A stretch of DNA of 64,000 bases from DATATV01 sp035551355 (GCA_035551355.1 DASZNF010000078.1:52748-116747), one strand, 5' to 3'; counted from the stretch's first letter, positions 41,057 through 53,958 are shown. Translations and numbers: made by a program. The notes: generated from the letters alone by a model not told the origin.

Positions 41057-42484
41057 TCAGGACTCGGCCGCGCGCACCTGGCGGATGATGTCGCGATACC
41101 AGTGCGCGCTCTGTTTCGGCGTGCGCGCCTGGGTTTCGTAGTCGACCCGGATCAGGCCGAAGCGCTTGTGATAGCCGTAGGCCCACTCGAAGTTGTCCAG
41201 CGCGGACCACGCGAAGTATCCGCGCATGTCCGCGCCCCGGCGCACCGCGTCGGCCACCGCGTCCAGGTGCACCGCCAGGTAGCGGATCCGGTCGTCGTCG
41301 CGCACGAACCCGTTCTCGTCCGGGCGGTCCTCGAAGGCCGCGCCGTTCTCGGTGACCACCATGGGCAGGCCCGGGTAGTCGCGGGAAATGCGCACCAGCA
41401 TGTCGGCCAGCACATCGGGCAGGATCTCCCAGCCCATCGCGGTGGTGGGCCGGCCGAACGGCTGCTCGATGGCCACCGGTAGACCCTGCTCGTCGCGAGT
41501 GTCACCGTGTTCGTTGGTGCCGCGCACCCGCTGGCCGAAGTAGTAGTTGACGCCCAGCAGGTCCAGCGGAGTGGAGATCAGCTCCAGATCGCCCTCGCGC
41601 ACCGGCAGTTCGATGCCCCGAGCACCTAGATCGGCCACCATGTCGGCCGGATAATGCCCGTGCACCAACGGATCCAGGTACATCCGGGTGCCCAGCCCGT
41701 CGGCCCAGCGGGCGGCGTCCTGGTCGGCCGGGCTGTCCGAGGCGGCCTCGGCGTAGCCGGTGTTGAGCGTGATGGCCAGCGTCACGTCGCTGCCGGCGGC
41801 GGCCCGGATGCGTTGTGCGGCCAGGCCATGGCCGAGCAGCAGGTGGTGCAGCGCGTGCATGCCCGCGGTGAAATCCGTGCGCCCCGGGGCTTGCAGCCCG
41901 TACACGTAGCCGTGCATGGCCGAGCACCACGGTTCGTTGAGCGTGGTCCAGTTGCTCACCCGATCGCGCAGGTGGTCGAACACCAGCATGGCGAAATCGG
42001 CGAACCGGTAGGCGGTGTCGCGCACCGGCCAGCCGCCCGCGTCCTCCAATTCTTGGGGCAGGTCCCAGTGGTAGAGGGTCAGCCACGGCTCGATGCCCTT
42101 GCCAAGCAGCTCGTCCACCAGCCGGTCGTAGAAGGCCAGGCCGGCCGGGTTGGCCGGGCCGCGGCCGCCGGGCTGGATCCGGGGCCAGGCAACGGAAAAC
42201 CGGTAGGCGTCCACGCCGAGATCGTGGATGAGAGCCACGTCCTCGGGCATCCGGTGGTAGTGGTCGCAGGCGATGTCGCCGTGGTCCCCGTTGTCCACCG
42301 CGCCGGGCACCCGGCAGAAGGTGTCCCAGATGGACGCGGTGCGGCCGTCCTCGTGCACGGCGCCCTCGATCTGGTACGCCGAGGTCGCCACGCCCCATCG
42401 GAAGGACGACGGTAACCGTCCGATGAGGCTGGTCCTTTCACCGGACAGAAGTTTTCCGTCCACAGTGGTCGGTGCGGTGTCCAT
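41057..42484 (-). CDS. GH1 beta-glucosidase
   Basis: A 475-residue glycoside hydrolase family 1 enzyme. The acid/base glutamate is in TLNEPWCSAMHGY and the nucleophile in VVTENGAAFED. The N-terminal strand is FRWGVATSAYQIEGA. It hydrolyses terminal beta-glucosides such as cellobiose in the cytoplasm (no signal peptide). It is the last gene of an operon running SBP, OppF, DppB, DppC, OppD, GH1 under a LacI regulator, so it degrades the sugar that the transporter brings in. Confidence 0.93.
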   Translation of the reverse strand: MDTAPTTVDGKLLSGERTSLIGRLPSSFRWGVATSAYQIEGAVHEDGRTASIWDTFCRVPGAVDNGDHGDIACDHYHRMPEDVALIHDLGVDAYRFSVAWPRIQPGGRGPANPAGLAFYDRLVDELLGKGIEPWLTLYHWDLPQELEDAGGWPVRDTAYRFADFAMLVFDHLRDRVSNWTTLNEPWCSAMHGYVYGLQAPGRTDFTAGMHALHHLLLGHGLAAQRIRAAAGSDVTLAITLNTGYAEAASDSPADQDAARWADGLGTRMYLDPLVHGHYPADMVADLGARGIELPVREGDLELISTPLDLLGVNYYFGQRVRGTNEHGDTRDEQGLPVAIEQPFGRPTTAMGWEILPDVLADMLVRISRDYPGLPMVVTENGAAFEDRPDENGFVRDDDRIRYLAVHLDAVADAVRRGADMRGYFAWSALDNFEWAYGYHKRFGLIRVDYETQARTPKQSAHWYRDIIRQVRAAES

Positions 42485-42514
42485 GTTTCTCCCGTGCGTA
42501 TCGTTGAGGTGATC

Positions 42515-43503
<989 letters not shown>

Positions 43504-43507
<4 letters not shown>

Positions 43508-44523
43508 GACCGGTCCTCCTGTTCCTCTGCCCCGTCACGGAGCCCGAGCACCGGGGTGAAGCCGACCCGCATCCGGACCAGCTTCCCGTTGGCCGCGCGG
43601 ACGCGGGCCCGGTTTCCGCCGCGCAGCCGGGGGTTGACGAACTCGTCGATGCCGAAGTTGACCAGGGCCAGCGCGGTGCCCAGCACGGCGATGGCCAGCC
43701 CGACCGGAACGAACCACCACCAGGCGCCCTGGGCGAGGGCCTGTTCGCTCTGCGCCCAGAACAGGATGGTGCCCCAGTTCCAGTCCGAGGTCTCGGACAC
43801 CCCGATGAAGGCCAGGGTGATCTCGGCCAGCACCGCGAACACCACGGTGCCCACGAAACTGGACGCGATCACCGCGGTCAGGTTGGGCAGGATCTCGAAC
43901 CCGACGATCCGCCAGGTCGGTTCCCCGGTGGCGCGAGCGGCCTCCACGTAATCCCGTTTGCGCAGCGAAAGCGTCTGCGCGCGCAGCACTCTGGCGCCCC
44001 AGGCCCAGGAGGTCAGCCCGATCAGCAGGGCCACGGTGACATCGCCGATGCTGCCCATGGCCGAGGAGATGATGATGATCAACGGGATGGCCGGGATCAC
44101 CAGGAACACGTTGGCCAGCAAGGAAAGGCTCTCGTCCGCCCCGCCGCCCAGGTAGCCCGCGGTCACGCCGACCAGCACGGACAGCACAGTGGCGATCACC
44201 CCGGCCAGGAAGCCGACGAACACCACACTGCGCGCGCCGACCAGCACCTGGCTGAAGATGTCCTGGCCCAGGTGGGTGGTGCCGAACCAGTGGGCGGCCG
44301 AGGGCGGCGCGACCAGCGCGTCGCCGCGGGCGGAGGGATCGTAGGGCGCGATCCACGGCCCGATGACGGCCAGCAGGACATAACAGGCCAGCACGATGCT
44401 GCCGATCAATGCCTTGCGGTTGTTGAGAAATCGCCCGCGCCGGGGGCCTTTTCGTTCCGCTGGCACGGGCTCGGCCGGGCTGGGACCGACGAGCACGTCG
44501 AGATTGGTGGTGGGGGTTGCCAC
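43504..44523 (-). CDS. Opp/Dpp-type ABC permease (DppC-like)
   Basis: A 339-residue permease with an N-terminal OppC leader segment (NNRKALIGSIVLACYVLLAVIGPWIAPYDP), six membrane segments and the EAA loop (REYVEAARATGEP-like, here RDYVEAARATGEPTWR). Pairs with the DppB-like permease, whose stop lies three bases upstream of this GTG start. Part of the glucoside uptake system. Confidence 0.9.
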
Positions 44524-44526
44524 GGC

Positions 44527-45507
44527 TCAGCCCTCCCTGCGGGTGCGTGGATCCAGCACCAGATAGGCGATGTCGGCCAGCAGGTTGGCGGCCAGTACGG
44601 ACAGCGTGATGAGCAGGAAGATCCCTTCCATCAACGGATAGTCCGTGGCGCCGACGGCCTGGAACAGCTCGTAGCCGACGCCGGGGTAGGAGAACACGAT
44701 CTCCACCAGCAGCGTGCCGCCGACGATGAAGCCCAGCGACAACGCGAACCCGGACACGTTGGGCAGCAAGGCATTCCGGGCCGCATAGCCGACCATCACG
44801 CGCCGCTCGGACAGGCCCTTGGCGTGCGCCACGGTGATGTAGTCCTCGCCGGAGACGGTGACCATCATGTTGCGCATGCTCAGGATCCAGCCGCTCATCG
44901 AGGAGATGAGAATGGTCGCCGCCGGCAGCAGGCTGTGCTGCACCGCGCTGCCGATGAACTCCCCGGTGAACCCGGGCACCACGGCCGGGTCGAAACCGCC
45001 GGAGGCCGGGAAGAAGCTGCCCGGCCCGGCCAGCAGGGTGATGGCGATCAGGCCCAGCCAGAAGTAGGGCACCGAGGAGAAGAACGTGGTGACCGGCAAC
45101 AACAGATCGGTCCACGACCCACGCCGCCAGCCGGCCAGCACACCAAGGCCGGTGCCCAGCATGAAGCTGATCACCGTGGTGATGCCGACCAGCGCCACCG
45201 TCCACGGCAGGCTCTGCGCCAGCACGGTGGACACCGGCGTCGGGAAGAAGGTGAACGACAGCCCCAGATCTCCGTGCGCGAGCTGGCTCCAGTACTCGCC
45301 GTACTGCTGGATGATGCTCTGGTGCTTGTCCAGTCCGAACAGGACATACAGCGACTGCACGGATTTGGCGTTCATCTGGCCGTGGTATCGGCTGATCAGC
45401 GAGAGCACCGGGTCGCCCGGGATCAGCCGGGGCACGAAGAAGTTGATCGTCACCGCGGCCCACAGGGTGAACAGGTAGAAGGCCAGGCGCCGCAACAGAT
45501 AGCTCAC
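44527..45507 (-). CDS. Opp/Dpp-type ABC permease (DppB-like)
   Basis: A 326-residue permease with the DppB pattern: N-terminal YLLRRLAFYLFTLWAAVTINFFVPRLIPGDP, a periplasmic segment, then five membrane helices with the EAA loop (GEDYITVAHAKGLSERRV). The GTG start overlaps the stop of the OppF-like gene. Forms the membrane channel with the DppC-like protein. Confidence 0.9.
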   Translation of the reverse strand: MSYLLRRLAFYLFTLWAAVTINFFVPRLIPGDPVLSLISRYHGQMNAKSVQSLYVLFGLDKHQSIIQQYGEYWSQLAHGDLGLSFTFFPTPVSTVLAQSLPWTVALVGITTVISFMLGTGLGVLAGWRRGSWTDLLLPVTTFFSSVPYFWLGLIAITLLAGPGSFFPASGGFDPAVVPGFTGEFIGSAVQHSLLPAATILISSMSGWILSMRNMMVTVSGEDYITVAHAKGLSERRVMVGYAARNALLPNVSGFALSLGFIVGGTLLVEIVFSYPGVGYELFQAVGATDYPLMEGIFLLITLSVLAANLLADIAYLVLDPRTRREG

Positions 45508-46550
45508 GACGCGACCCTCTCGTTCGCGTCGTAGAGCCAGCAGGCGGCCCAGTGACCGGGCGCGTCCGGCAGGTCGAACCGAGGTGGCAGTTCGGTGCGG
45601 CAGTGGGTCATCGCGTGCGGGCAGCGCGGGTGGAACCGGCAGCCGGCGGGCGGGGCGATCAGGCTGGGCGGTTCGCCGACCGGATCGGTGGCGGCCGGGT
45701 CGTCCTCGGCTGCGCCGCTGATCCGGTCCGGGTCGGGCGCGGAGCCGATCAGCAGCCGGGTGTAGGGGTGCGCGGGGGCCTGGGTGACGGTCTCGGAGTC
45801 ACCGCCCTCCACCATCCGCCCGGCGTACATCACCATGGTCTCGTCGGCGAAATACCGGGCCGAGGCGATGTCGTGGGTGATGTAGAGGATGGCCAGGTGC
45901 AGGCGTTCCCTCAGGTCCCGCAACAGGTTCAGCACGCCCAGCCGGATGGACACATCGAGCATGGACACCGGTTCGTCGGCCAGCAGCACCTCCGGGTCGG
46001 CGCCCAGCGCGCGGGCGATCGCCACCCGCTGGCGCTGCCCGCCGGACAGTTCGTGCGGGAACTTGTCCACGTACCGCTGGGGCGGGGTCAGCTGCACCCG
46101 GGTGAGCAGTTCGTGCAGCGCGGCCTCGTCCGCGGCCCGGCCGTGCAGCCGCAGCACCCGGGTCAGGTGGTAGCGCACGGTGTGGGTGGGATTGAGCGAG
46201 GCGAACGGGTCCTGGAAGATCAGCTGGACCCGGCGGCAGTAGGCCCGGAATTTCCGGCCCCGGCGCACCGACACGGACTTCCCGTGCAGCAGGATCTCCC
46301 CGCCGGTGCGCGGATACAACTGGGCCAGCAGCCGGGCCACGGTGGACTTGCCCGACCCGGACTCGCCGACCAGCGCGGTGACCTTTCCCCGGCGCAGCAA
46401 CAGATCCACGTCGTCCACCGCGTGCACCACCCGCGCCGCCCGGGTCAGCGCGGCCCTCCCCTTGCGGCGCACCGGGAAATGTTTGGTCAGCCCTCGCGCG
46501 GCCAACACGATCTCGGTGTCCGGCGGCGCGCTGGGTGTGTCAAGACTCAT
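45504..46550 (-). CDS. Opp/Dpp-type ABC transporter ATPase (OppF-like)
   Basis: A 348-residue ATPase. Walker A is GESGSGKST, the Q-loop FQDPFASLNPTHTV, the signature LSGGQRQRV, Walker B VLLADEPVSMLD, and the C-terminal cysteine region GCRFHPRCPHAMTHC. The start ATG 46550 gives MSLDTPSAPP with GGAG upstream; a longer open frame reads into non-coding sequence. It follows the binding-protein gene after a strong hairpin, so it is likely made at a lower level than the binding protein. Confidence 0.9.
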   Translation of the reverse strand: MSLDTPSAPPDTEIVLAARGLTKHFPVRRKGRAALTRAARVVHAVDDVDLLLRRGKVTALVGESGSGKSTVARLLAQLYPRTGGEILLHGKSVSVRRGRKFRAYCRRVQLIFQDPFASLNPTHTVRYHLTRVLRLHGRAADEAALHELLTRVQLTPPQRYVDKFPHELSGGQRQRVAIARALGADPEVLLADEPVSMLDVSIRLGVLNLLRDLRERLHLAILYITHDIASARYFADETMVMYAGRMVEGGDSETVTQAPAHPYTRLLIGSAPDPDRISGAAEDDPAATDPVGEPPSLIAPPAGCRFHPRCPHAMTHCRTELPPRFDLPDAPGHWAACWLYDANERVAS

Positions 46551-46574
46551 GCCGACTCCGGTCGGGGCTGGGGT

Positions 46575-46603
46575 GGCGCCCAGCGGCGGGGCCGCTGGGC
46601 GCC
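46575..46603 (-). terminator. Intercistronic hairpin between binding protein and transporter genes
   Basis: Perfect 13-bp inverted repeat GGCGCCCAGCGGC / GCCGCTGGGCGCC with a three-base loop between the binding-protein stop and the OppF start. Typical of partial terminators or mRNA stabilisers that let the binding protein exceed the membrane parts. Confidence 0.7.
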
Positions 46604-46614
46604 GGGAACGGGGA

Positions 46615-48276
46615 TCAGGACGCGGGCTTGAGGTGCAGCACCACATCCAGCGCGTTGACCAGCGTCGGCTGAATCGGCGCGTACGGGTTGGACGCGTCCG
46701 GCCAGCCGACCCAGCTCTTGGTGCTGTACTCGCCACCGGCGTTGCTGGCGCCGGTCGGGATCATCGGCATGTCTGTCACCATGATCTGTTCCAGCGTGTT
46801 CAGCGCCGCGGTGCGGCTGGCGTCGTCACTGGCGTTGGCGTACTGCTGCAACGCCGTGGTGGCCACCGGGTTCTGGTACCGGCCGTAGTTGCCGTTCACC
46901 CCGCCGGTGCCCACCGGCTTGTACAGCGCACCGTCCATGATGGACTCGTACATGTCATACGGCGTGGCGCCCTGGTTGGACCAGTGCAGGATCGCCTGGA
47001 ACTCGCCGGTGTCCACGTTCTTGGTCCAGGCGTCCTCGTTGGCCTTGTCCACCGTGGCGGTGATGCCGATGGTGGCCAGGTTGTCCTTGATGATCTCCAG
47101 GTCGGTCACGTAGTCCGACCAGCCGGACGGGTCGGACAGGGTCACCGTGACCGGCTTGCCGGTCTTGTCCAGCAACGTCGTGCCCTGGTAGCGGTAACCG
47201 GCGTCGGTGAGCAGCTTCTTCGCGCCGGCCACGTCGACCGTGAAGTTCTGCCCCTGGTACTGCGCGCCGATGTAGGAGTTGCCCGCCGGGGTGGGGATGC
47301 CGGTGACACTGGTGACCTGCGGGTAGAAGTAGCCCGCCTCACCCTGGTTGAGCACGTCCGAGCGGTTGATGGCCATGCTCATCGCGCGGCGCAGTGTCGG
47401 GTCGTTGAACGGGGCCTGCTGGGTGTTGAACCACAGGCCGTGCACGGCCAGCGTGGGCGGGAACCACATCTTGTAGTGCGCCGGATCCTTGCCGGTGTAC
47501 ACCGTGCTGGCGTTGGGAATGAACACATAGCTCCACTGCGCTGCGCCGGTGGCCAGCGCGGTGGTCTGCGCGTTGTTGTCGTTGTATGAGGTGTAGAGGA
47601 TTTCCTTGACCTGCGGCAGGGTCTGCCAGTAGCTGCCGCGTTCCTTGAGCACCACCGACTGCGAGGTGAACGAGGTCATCGTGTACGGGCCGGTGCCGAT
47701 CGGGTTGGTGACCGTGTCGGTGCTCGGGTCCTTCATGGTCGACCACTGGTGCTTGGGCACGATCAGCGTGTTGAGGATCTTGGCCTGGTTGACGTACTGC
47801 GAGGACGGGAAGCTCACCGTCACCTGGTCGCCGCTGGTGCTGACGTCCCCGAACGGGATGGCGTTGATGTTCAGGCCGGAGTTCTGCTTGAGCAGTCCGA
47901 AGGTGTAGGCGACGTCGTCGGCGGTCATCGGCTGGCCGTCGGACCAGGTGACCTTGTCCCGGATGGTCAGCGTCAGCTTGGTGTAGTTGTCCGCCCAGTT
48001 CCACGCGGTGGCCAGCCACGGCTTGCCCGGATCGGTCGGCCGCACGATGTTGGTCATCACCAGCGGCTCGTAGATCATGTACCGGTAGCCCAGCGAGGTG
48101 CTGGCCGAGGAGGTCAGGAACGGGTTGTTGTCGTCGGTGAGTGGGCCGTTGGGCATGCCCACCGTGAGCACGCCCGGACCGGCCGATGACCCGGCCGCGC
48201 CAGCACCGCACGCGGTGAGCACGGCCCCGGCCAGCACACCGGCCACGACTAACGCCAATCGGCGGATATCTCGCAT
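46615..48276 (-). CDS. Solute-binding lipoprotein, family 5 (Opp/Dpp type)
   Basis: A 553-residue extracellular binding protein. A lipoprotein signal ends in the lipobox LTAC23, followed by the SBP_bac_5 core (LTLTIRDKVTWSDGQPMTADDVAYTFGLLK, DPTLRRAMSMAINRSDVLNQG, PAGNSYIG). It is anchored to the membrane after Cys23. The start ATG 48276 has a perfect AGGAGG site. By context it binds beta-glucosides or cello-oligosaccharides rather than peptides, as known for some family-5 proteins of sugar uptake systems. First gene after the LacI regulator, 133 bases downstream of it. Confidence 0.92.
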   Translation of the reverse strand: MRDIRRLALVVAGVLAGAVLTACGAGAAGSSAGPGVLTVGMPNGPLTDDNNPFLTSSASTSLGYRYMIYEPLVMTNIVRPTDPGKPWLATAWNWADNYTKLTLTIRDKVTWSDGQPMTADDVAYTFGLLKQNSGLNINAIPFGDVSTSGDQVTVSFPSSQYVNQAKILNTLIVPKHQWSTMKDPSTDTVTNPIGTGPYTMTSFTSQSVVLKERGSYWQTLPQVKEILYTSYNDNNAQTTALATGAAQWSYVFIPNASTVYTGKDPAHYKMWFPPTLAVHGLWFNTQQAPFNDPTLRRAMSMAINRSDVLNQGEAGYFYPQVTSVTGIPTPAGNSYIGAQYQGQNFTVDVAGAKKLLTDAGYRYQGTTLLDKTGKPVTVTLSDPSGWSDYVTDLEIIKDNLATIGITATVDKANEDAWTKNVDTGEFQAILHWSNQGATPYDMYESIMDGALYKPVGTGGVNGNYGRYQNPVATTALQQYANASDDASRTAALNTLEQIMVTDMPMIPTGASNAGGEYSTKSWVGWPDASNPYAPIQPTLVNALDVVLHLKPAS

Positions 48277-48409
48277 TATTCCTCCTGGAAATCGCTGGCC
48301 GTAGGTGCGCGGAACGGTGGCGAGGGCGCGAACGGGCGCACGCGGCAGCACGGCCGAGGGATCGGCCGGGTGGGGACTTTTCTTTGCGGTTAGCGAAATT
48401 CCACGGTGT

Positions 48410-49411
48410 TCAGCCGGGCACCGTGGACGCCCTGGTGACCAGGGTGGTCGGAATGACGGTCGGTCGGTCCGGCAGCGGTGTGCCCGTGAAACTGGAAATC
48501 AGCAGTCGGGCCGCGGTTTCTCCCATCTCGCGCAGGGGCTGGTGCACGGTCGTCAACGGTGGATTGCTCTGCACGGCCATCGGCAGATCGTCGAAGCCGA
48601 TCACCGCGATGTCCTGCGGCACGCGCAGACCGGCGTGCTGGATCGCGCTGAGCGCGCCGACCGCGGACTGGTCGTTGTGCGCGAACACCGCGTCGAAGCT
48701 CACCTGCCGGCGCAGCAGGGCCTCGGCGGCCAACCGGCCGCAGTCGAAGGTGAAATCCCCCGGCGCCACCAGTTCCGGGTCGATCGGGTGGCCGGCCGCG
48801 GCGTAGGTGTCGGCGAACCCGGCCAGCCGTTCCTCGGTGCAGCCCAGCTCGGCGATCCCCTTGATGATCAGCGGGCGGTGGCGGCCCTGTTCAAGCAGGT
48901 GCCGGGCGGCCTGCTCGCCGCCGTGCCGGTTGGTGGTGGCCACCGCCGGGAACTGCGGCGAGTTGCCCCGGTCGTCGATGAGCACCACCGGCAGGCCGCG
49001 GGCGCGCAGCTCGGTGATGTAGTCCAGGGTGCCCTCGGGCTCGATCGCCACCAGGCCGTCGAAGGACCGCGCGGACACCTGGGAATCGAAGCGGCGCATG
49101 GATTCCTGGCCGCGGTTCCAGGTGAACAGCATGACCCCGTAGCCGGCCTCCTCGATGGCGTCCACCGCGCCCTGCAGCACGTCGCCCATCCAGGGCCAGG
49201 TCAGCGAGGGCACCAGTAGGGCGACGATGCTGGTCTGCCCTCGGGCCAGGCCGACGGCGCGGGAGCTGGGCACGTAGCCCAGTTCGGCGATCACCCGGCG
49301 CACCCGCGCCGCGGTGGATTCGTCCAGCTCACCCCGGCCGTTGAGCACGCGGGACACCGTGGTCTTGCTGACTCCGGCGCGTGCGGCGACATCGGCGATG
49401 GTGACCGGCAC
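48410..49411 (-). CDS. LacI-family regulator of the glucoside operon
   Basis: A 333-residue LacI/GalR repressor from GTG 49411, preceded by AGGAGG. The headpiece (VTIADVAARAGVSKTTVSRVLNG) and hinge (YVPSSRAVGLARGQ) are followed by a periplasmic-binding-like sugar domain ending in GFDDLPMAVQSNPPLTTVHQPLREMG. It lies upstream of and in the same direction as the binding-protein/transporter/GH1 genes and is divergent from a second LacI gene. Tandem palindromes of the LacI type lie just upstream. I see no copy of them before the binding-protein gene. Confidence 0.9.
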   Translation of the reverse strand: MPVTIADVAARAGVSKTTVSRVLNGRGELDESTAARVRRVIAELGYVPSSRAVGLARGQTSIVALLVPSLTWPWMGDVLQGAVDAIEEAGYGVMLFTWNRGQESMRRFDSQVSARSFDGLVAIEPEGTLDYITELRARGLPVVLIDDRGNSPQFPAVATTNRHGGEQAARHLLEQGRHRPLIIKGIAELGCTEERLAGFADTYAAAGHPIDPELVAPGDFTFDCGRLAAEALLRRQVSFDAVFAHNDQSAVGALSAIQHAGLRVPQDIAVIGFDDLPMAVQSNPPLTTVHQPLREMGETAARLLISSFTGTPLPDRPTVIPTTLVTRASTVPG

Positions 49412-49451
49412 TGGTCCTCCTGGCAGGGCGTCCGCTCGGGAAGCGTTTTCC

Positions 49452-49475
49452 GGAACCGGTTCCGAAACCGGTTCC
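49452..49475. promoter_or_regulatory. LacI-type operators, GGAACCGGTTCC tandem
   Basis: A perfect palindrome GGAACCGGTTCC (49452-49463) is immediately followed by a near copy GAAACCGGTTCC (49464-49475), 41 bases upstream of the first LacI gene. Central CG symmetry is usual for LacI-family operators. Likely autoregulatory. Confidence 0.65.
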
Positions 49476-49554
49476 GGCCGAGGAGTCAAGCAGGTGACCC
49501 CCATCACGTCAATAACGACCAGGCAACGAATATTTCGTTTCTGTGTTTCCGCAG

Positions 49555-49566
49555 GAGAGCGCTCTC
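49555..49566. promoter_or_regulatory. Operator GAGAGCGCTCTC, copy 1
   Basis: Perfect palindrome just before the second LacI gene (start 49571), matched by AGAGAGCGCTCTCT at 50722-50735 upstream of the beta-helix protein gene. Probable binding site of the second LacI repressor. Confidence 0.75.
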
Positions 49567-49570
49567 GGGC

Positions 49571-50626
49571 ATGGTAAAAACTGTTATGCGCAGCCGCTCC
49601 CGTCCGCCAACGCTGGAGCACGTGGCCCAGGTGGCCGGCGTGTCCCGGGCCACGGTGTCCCGGGTGGTCAACGGTGTGCACAGCGTCGACCCCGAGCTAC
49701 GCAGAGTCGTTGAACGGGCCATCGCGGACATCGGCTACGTGCCCAACCGGGCGGCCCGGTCCCTGGTCACCCGGCGGGCCGACACCATCGCGCTGGTCGT
49801 CTCCGAACCCGAACCGCCGGCCGGCGACCGGCCGTTCGCCAGTGCCGTGCTGACCGACCCGTTCTTCGGCCGGGTACTCGCCGGCATGCTGCCCCACCTG
49901 CGCGAACAGGGCGCGCACCCGCTGCTGGTGCACGTGGACTCGGCCGCCTCCCGGGACGCGCTGCGCGATCGGCTGCGCCAGCACGACATCGGCGGGGTCG
50001 CGCTGGTGTCCATTCACCCCGACGATCCGCTGCCCGCGCTGCTGGCCGAGGCCGCGGTGCCCACCGTGGCCTGGGCCCGCCCGGCCCGGCCCGGTTCGGT
50101 GAGCTACGTGGACGTGGCCCACGACCGGGGCGCCCGGCTGGCCGCCGATCACCTGGTGGCTCGGGGCTGCCGCCGGGTGGCCACCATCGCCGGACCGGCC
50201 TGGACCCCGGCCGGCGCCGACCGGCTGGCCGGATTCCGCGCGGCCATGGCCGCCAACGGGCAGCCCGAGGTGCCCAGCGTCGAGGGTGCGTTCACGCTGG
50301 AGACCGGGGAACGGGCCATGGAGACTCTGCTGGCCGAACATCCCGAGGTGGACGGGGTGTTCGCGGCCAACGACCTGATGGCCCAGGGGGCGTTGCTGGT
50401 GCTGCGTGAGCACGGCCGGCGGGTGCCCGAGGACGTGGCGGTGATCGGCTTCGACGACAGCAGTGCGGCGCTGGCCTGCCGTCCGCCGTTGACCACGGTG
50501 CGCCAGCCGGTGGAGGACATGGCCGGCGAGATGGTCCGGCTGCTGCTGGCGCACATCGAGGATCCGCGCCGTGCGGCCACCTCGGTGGTGTTCGAACCGA
50601 GCCTGGTGCCGCGCCGCTCGGCCTGA
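49571..50626 (+). CDS. LacI-family regulator of the exported beta-helix protein
   Basis: A 351-residue LacI/GalR regulator with headpiece TLEHVAQVAGVSRATVSRVVNG, hinge YVPNRAARSLVTRR and sugar-binding domain (GFDDSSAALACRPPLTTVRQPVEDM near the end). The start ATG lies four bases after the palindrome GAGAGCGCTCTC, so the operator replaces the usual ribosome-site region. The same palindrome occurs before the downstream Tat-exported protein gene, making that gene its likely target. Confidence 0.9.
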   Translation: MVKTVMRSRSRPPTLEHVAQVAGVSRATVSRVVNGVHSVDPELRRVVERAIADIGYVPNRAARSLVTRRADTIALVVSEPEPPAGDRPFASAVLTDPFFGRVLAGMLPHLREQGAHPLLVHVDSAASRDALRDRLRQHDIGGVALVSIHPDDPLPALLAEAAVPTVAWARPARPGSVSYVDVAHDRGARLAADHLVARGCRRVATIAGPAWTPAGADRLAGFRAAMAANGQPEVPSVEGAFTLETGERAMETLLAEHPEVDGVFAANDLMAQGALLVLREHGRRVPEDVAVIGFDDSSAALACRPPLTTVRQPVEDMAGEMVRLLLAHIEDPRRAATSVVFEPSLVPRRSA

Positions 50627-50721
50627 CCGGCCCGGACCCGGCCGGCCGGTGGCCCGCGGTGGTCCGGTCTCGGCCACGGCGTCTTGACACTGGCCGGAAA
50701 CCGGTGTTTCACTCTCCGCTC

Positions 50722-50735
50722 AGAGAGCGCTCTCT
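50722..50735. promoter_or_regulatory. Operator AGAGAGCGCTCTCT, copy 2
   Basis: Fourteen-base perfect palindrome containing the 12-base operator found before the second LacI gene. It lies 108 bases upstream of the exported beta-helix protein gene. Confidence 0.75.
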
Positions 50736-50843
50736 CGCCATTCCCACCACGAACCGCGATTGTTTTGCGGCTGGACAAAGCCGTCCGCCCGGGTTTTTCG
50801 CCGTGCCCGGCGGTGGGCAGTCGCGTCACCTCGGGAGGTCGAC

Positions 50844-53054
<2,211 letters not shown>

Positions 53055-53151
53055 GACCCCAGCGCGCCATGAACTTCGGCGGTTCACCGAGCACGACATC
53101 GACACCGATCCCGCATTGACCGTGACCGTCCTTTACGGACACTGACCGGAA

Positions 53152-53181
53152 GCTGACCGCCCGGCGCGCCGGGCGGTCAGC
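53152..53181 (+). terminator. Thirty-base perfect palindrome after beta-helix gene
   Basis: Arms GCTGACCGCCCGGCG and its complement meet without a loop, 98 bases after the stop. Likely a terminator hairpin. Confidence 0.7.
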
Positions 53182-53304
53182 CGGCCGATGCGCGACGGAG
53201 TTCTATAACCGGTGGAGAGCCAGGTGACCGGTCTGCTGGACGGCCTCCTCGACTCGGCCGCCGCCCCGACCGGGTGCGATCAGGCGAAATGCGAAGATAT
53301 CCGG

Positions 53305-53958
53305 ATGACCACCGACCTGGACACCCTCGTGCGGCGCTGCCTCGGCCTGGCCGAACGGGCCCGGCCCGGCCACCGCCCGGTGGTGGGCATCACCGGCGCG
53401 CCCGGCGCGGGCAAGTCGACGCTGGCCCGGTCGCTGGCCCGGCGGCTGGGCTCGCTCGCGGTGACCGTGCCGATGGACGGCTTCCACCTGGCGCAACGAG
53501 AACTGGACCGGCTGGGCCGGGCCGGGCGCAAGGGCGCGCCGGACACCTTCGACGCGAGCGGGTTCGCCGCGCTGCTGCACCGGTGCGCCACCGACACCGA
53601 GACCGTGGTGTACGCACCGGATTTCAACCGGGGCATCGAGGAGGCCATCGCCGGCAGCATCGCCATCGGCCCGGACGCCCGGCTGGTGCTCACCGAGGGC
53701 AACTACCTCTTGCTGGAGGCCGAACCGTGGCACCGGGTGCGGCCGATGCTGCACGAGGCGTGGTACCTGGAGGTGCCCGAAGAGGTCCGCATGGCCCGGC
53801 TGCTGGACCGGCATGTCCACTTCGGACGGACGCCGGACCGGGCGCGGGCCTGGATGGCCGCGGTGGACGTGCCCAACGCCGAGCTGATCGGGCGGACGCG
53901 GGAGCGAGCGGATCTGGTGGTGGCGCTGGAATCCGAGCCGGCCGATCAGCCGACCTGA
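53305..53958 (+). CDS. Nucleoside/nucleotide kinase-like P-loop protein
   Basis: A 217-residue P-loop kinase of the uridine-kinase/pantothenate-kinase-like group. Walker A is GITGAPGAGKST, followed by MDGFHLAQRELDRLGRAGRKGAPDTFD with the substrate-binding Asp, VVYAPDFNRGIEEA, and a lid region RLLDRHVHFGRTPDRARAW. It phosphorylates a small hydroxyl substrate, perhaps a sugar or nucleoside; the exact one is unclear. ATG 53305 gives MTTDLDTLVRRC; an in-frame GTG at 53212 is also possible. Preceded by a terminator hairpin. Confidence 0.8.
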   Translation: MTTDLDTLVRRCLGLAERARPGHRPVVGITGAPGAGKSTLARSLARRLGSLAVTVPMDGFHLAQRELDRLGRAGRKGAPDTFDASGFAALLHRCATDTETVVYAPDFNRGIEEAIAGSIAIGPDARLVLTEGNYLLLEAEPWHRVRPMLHEAWYLEVPEEVRMARLLDRHVHFGRTPDRARAWMAAVDVPNAELIGRTRERADLVVALESEPADQPT

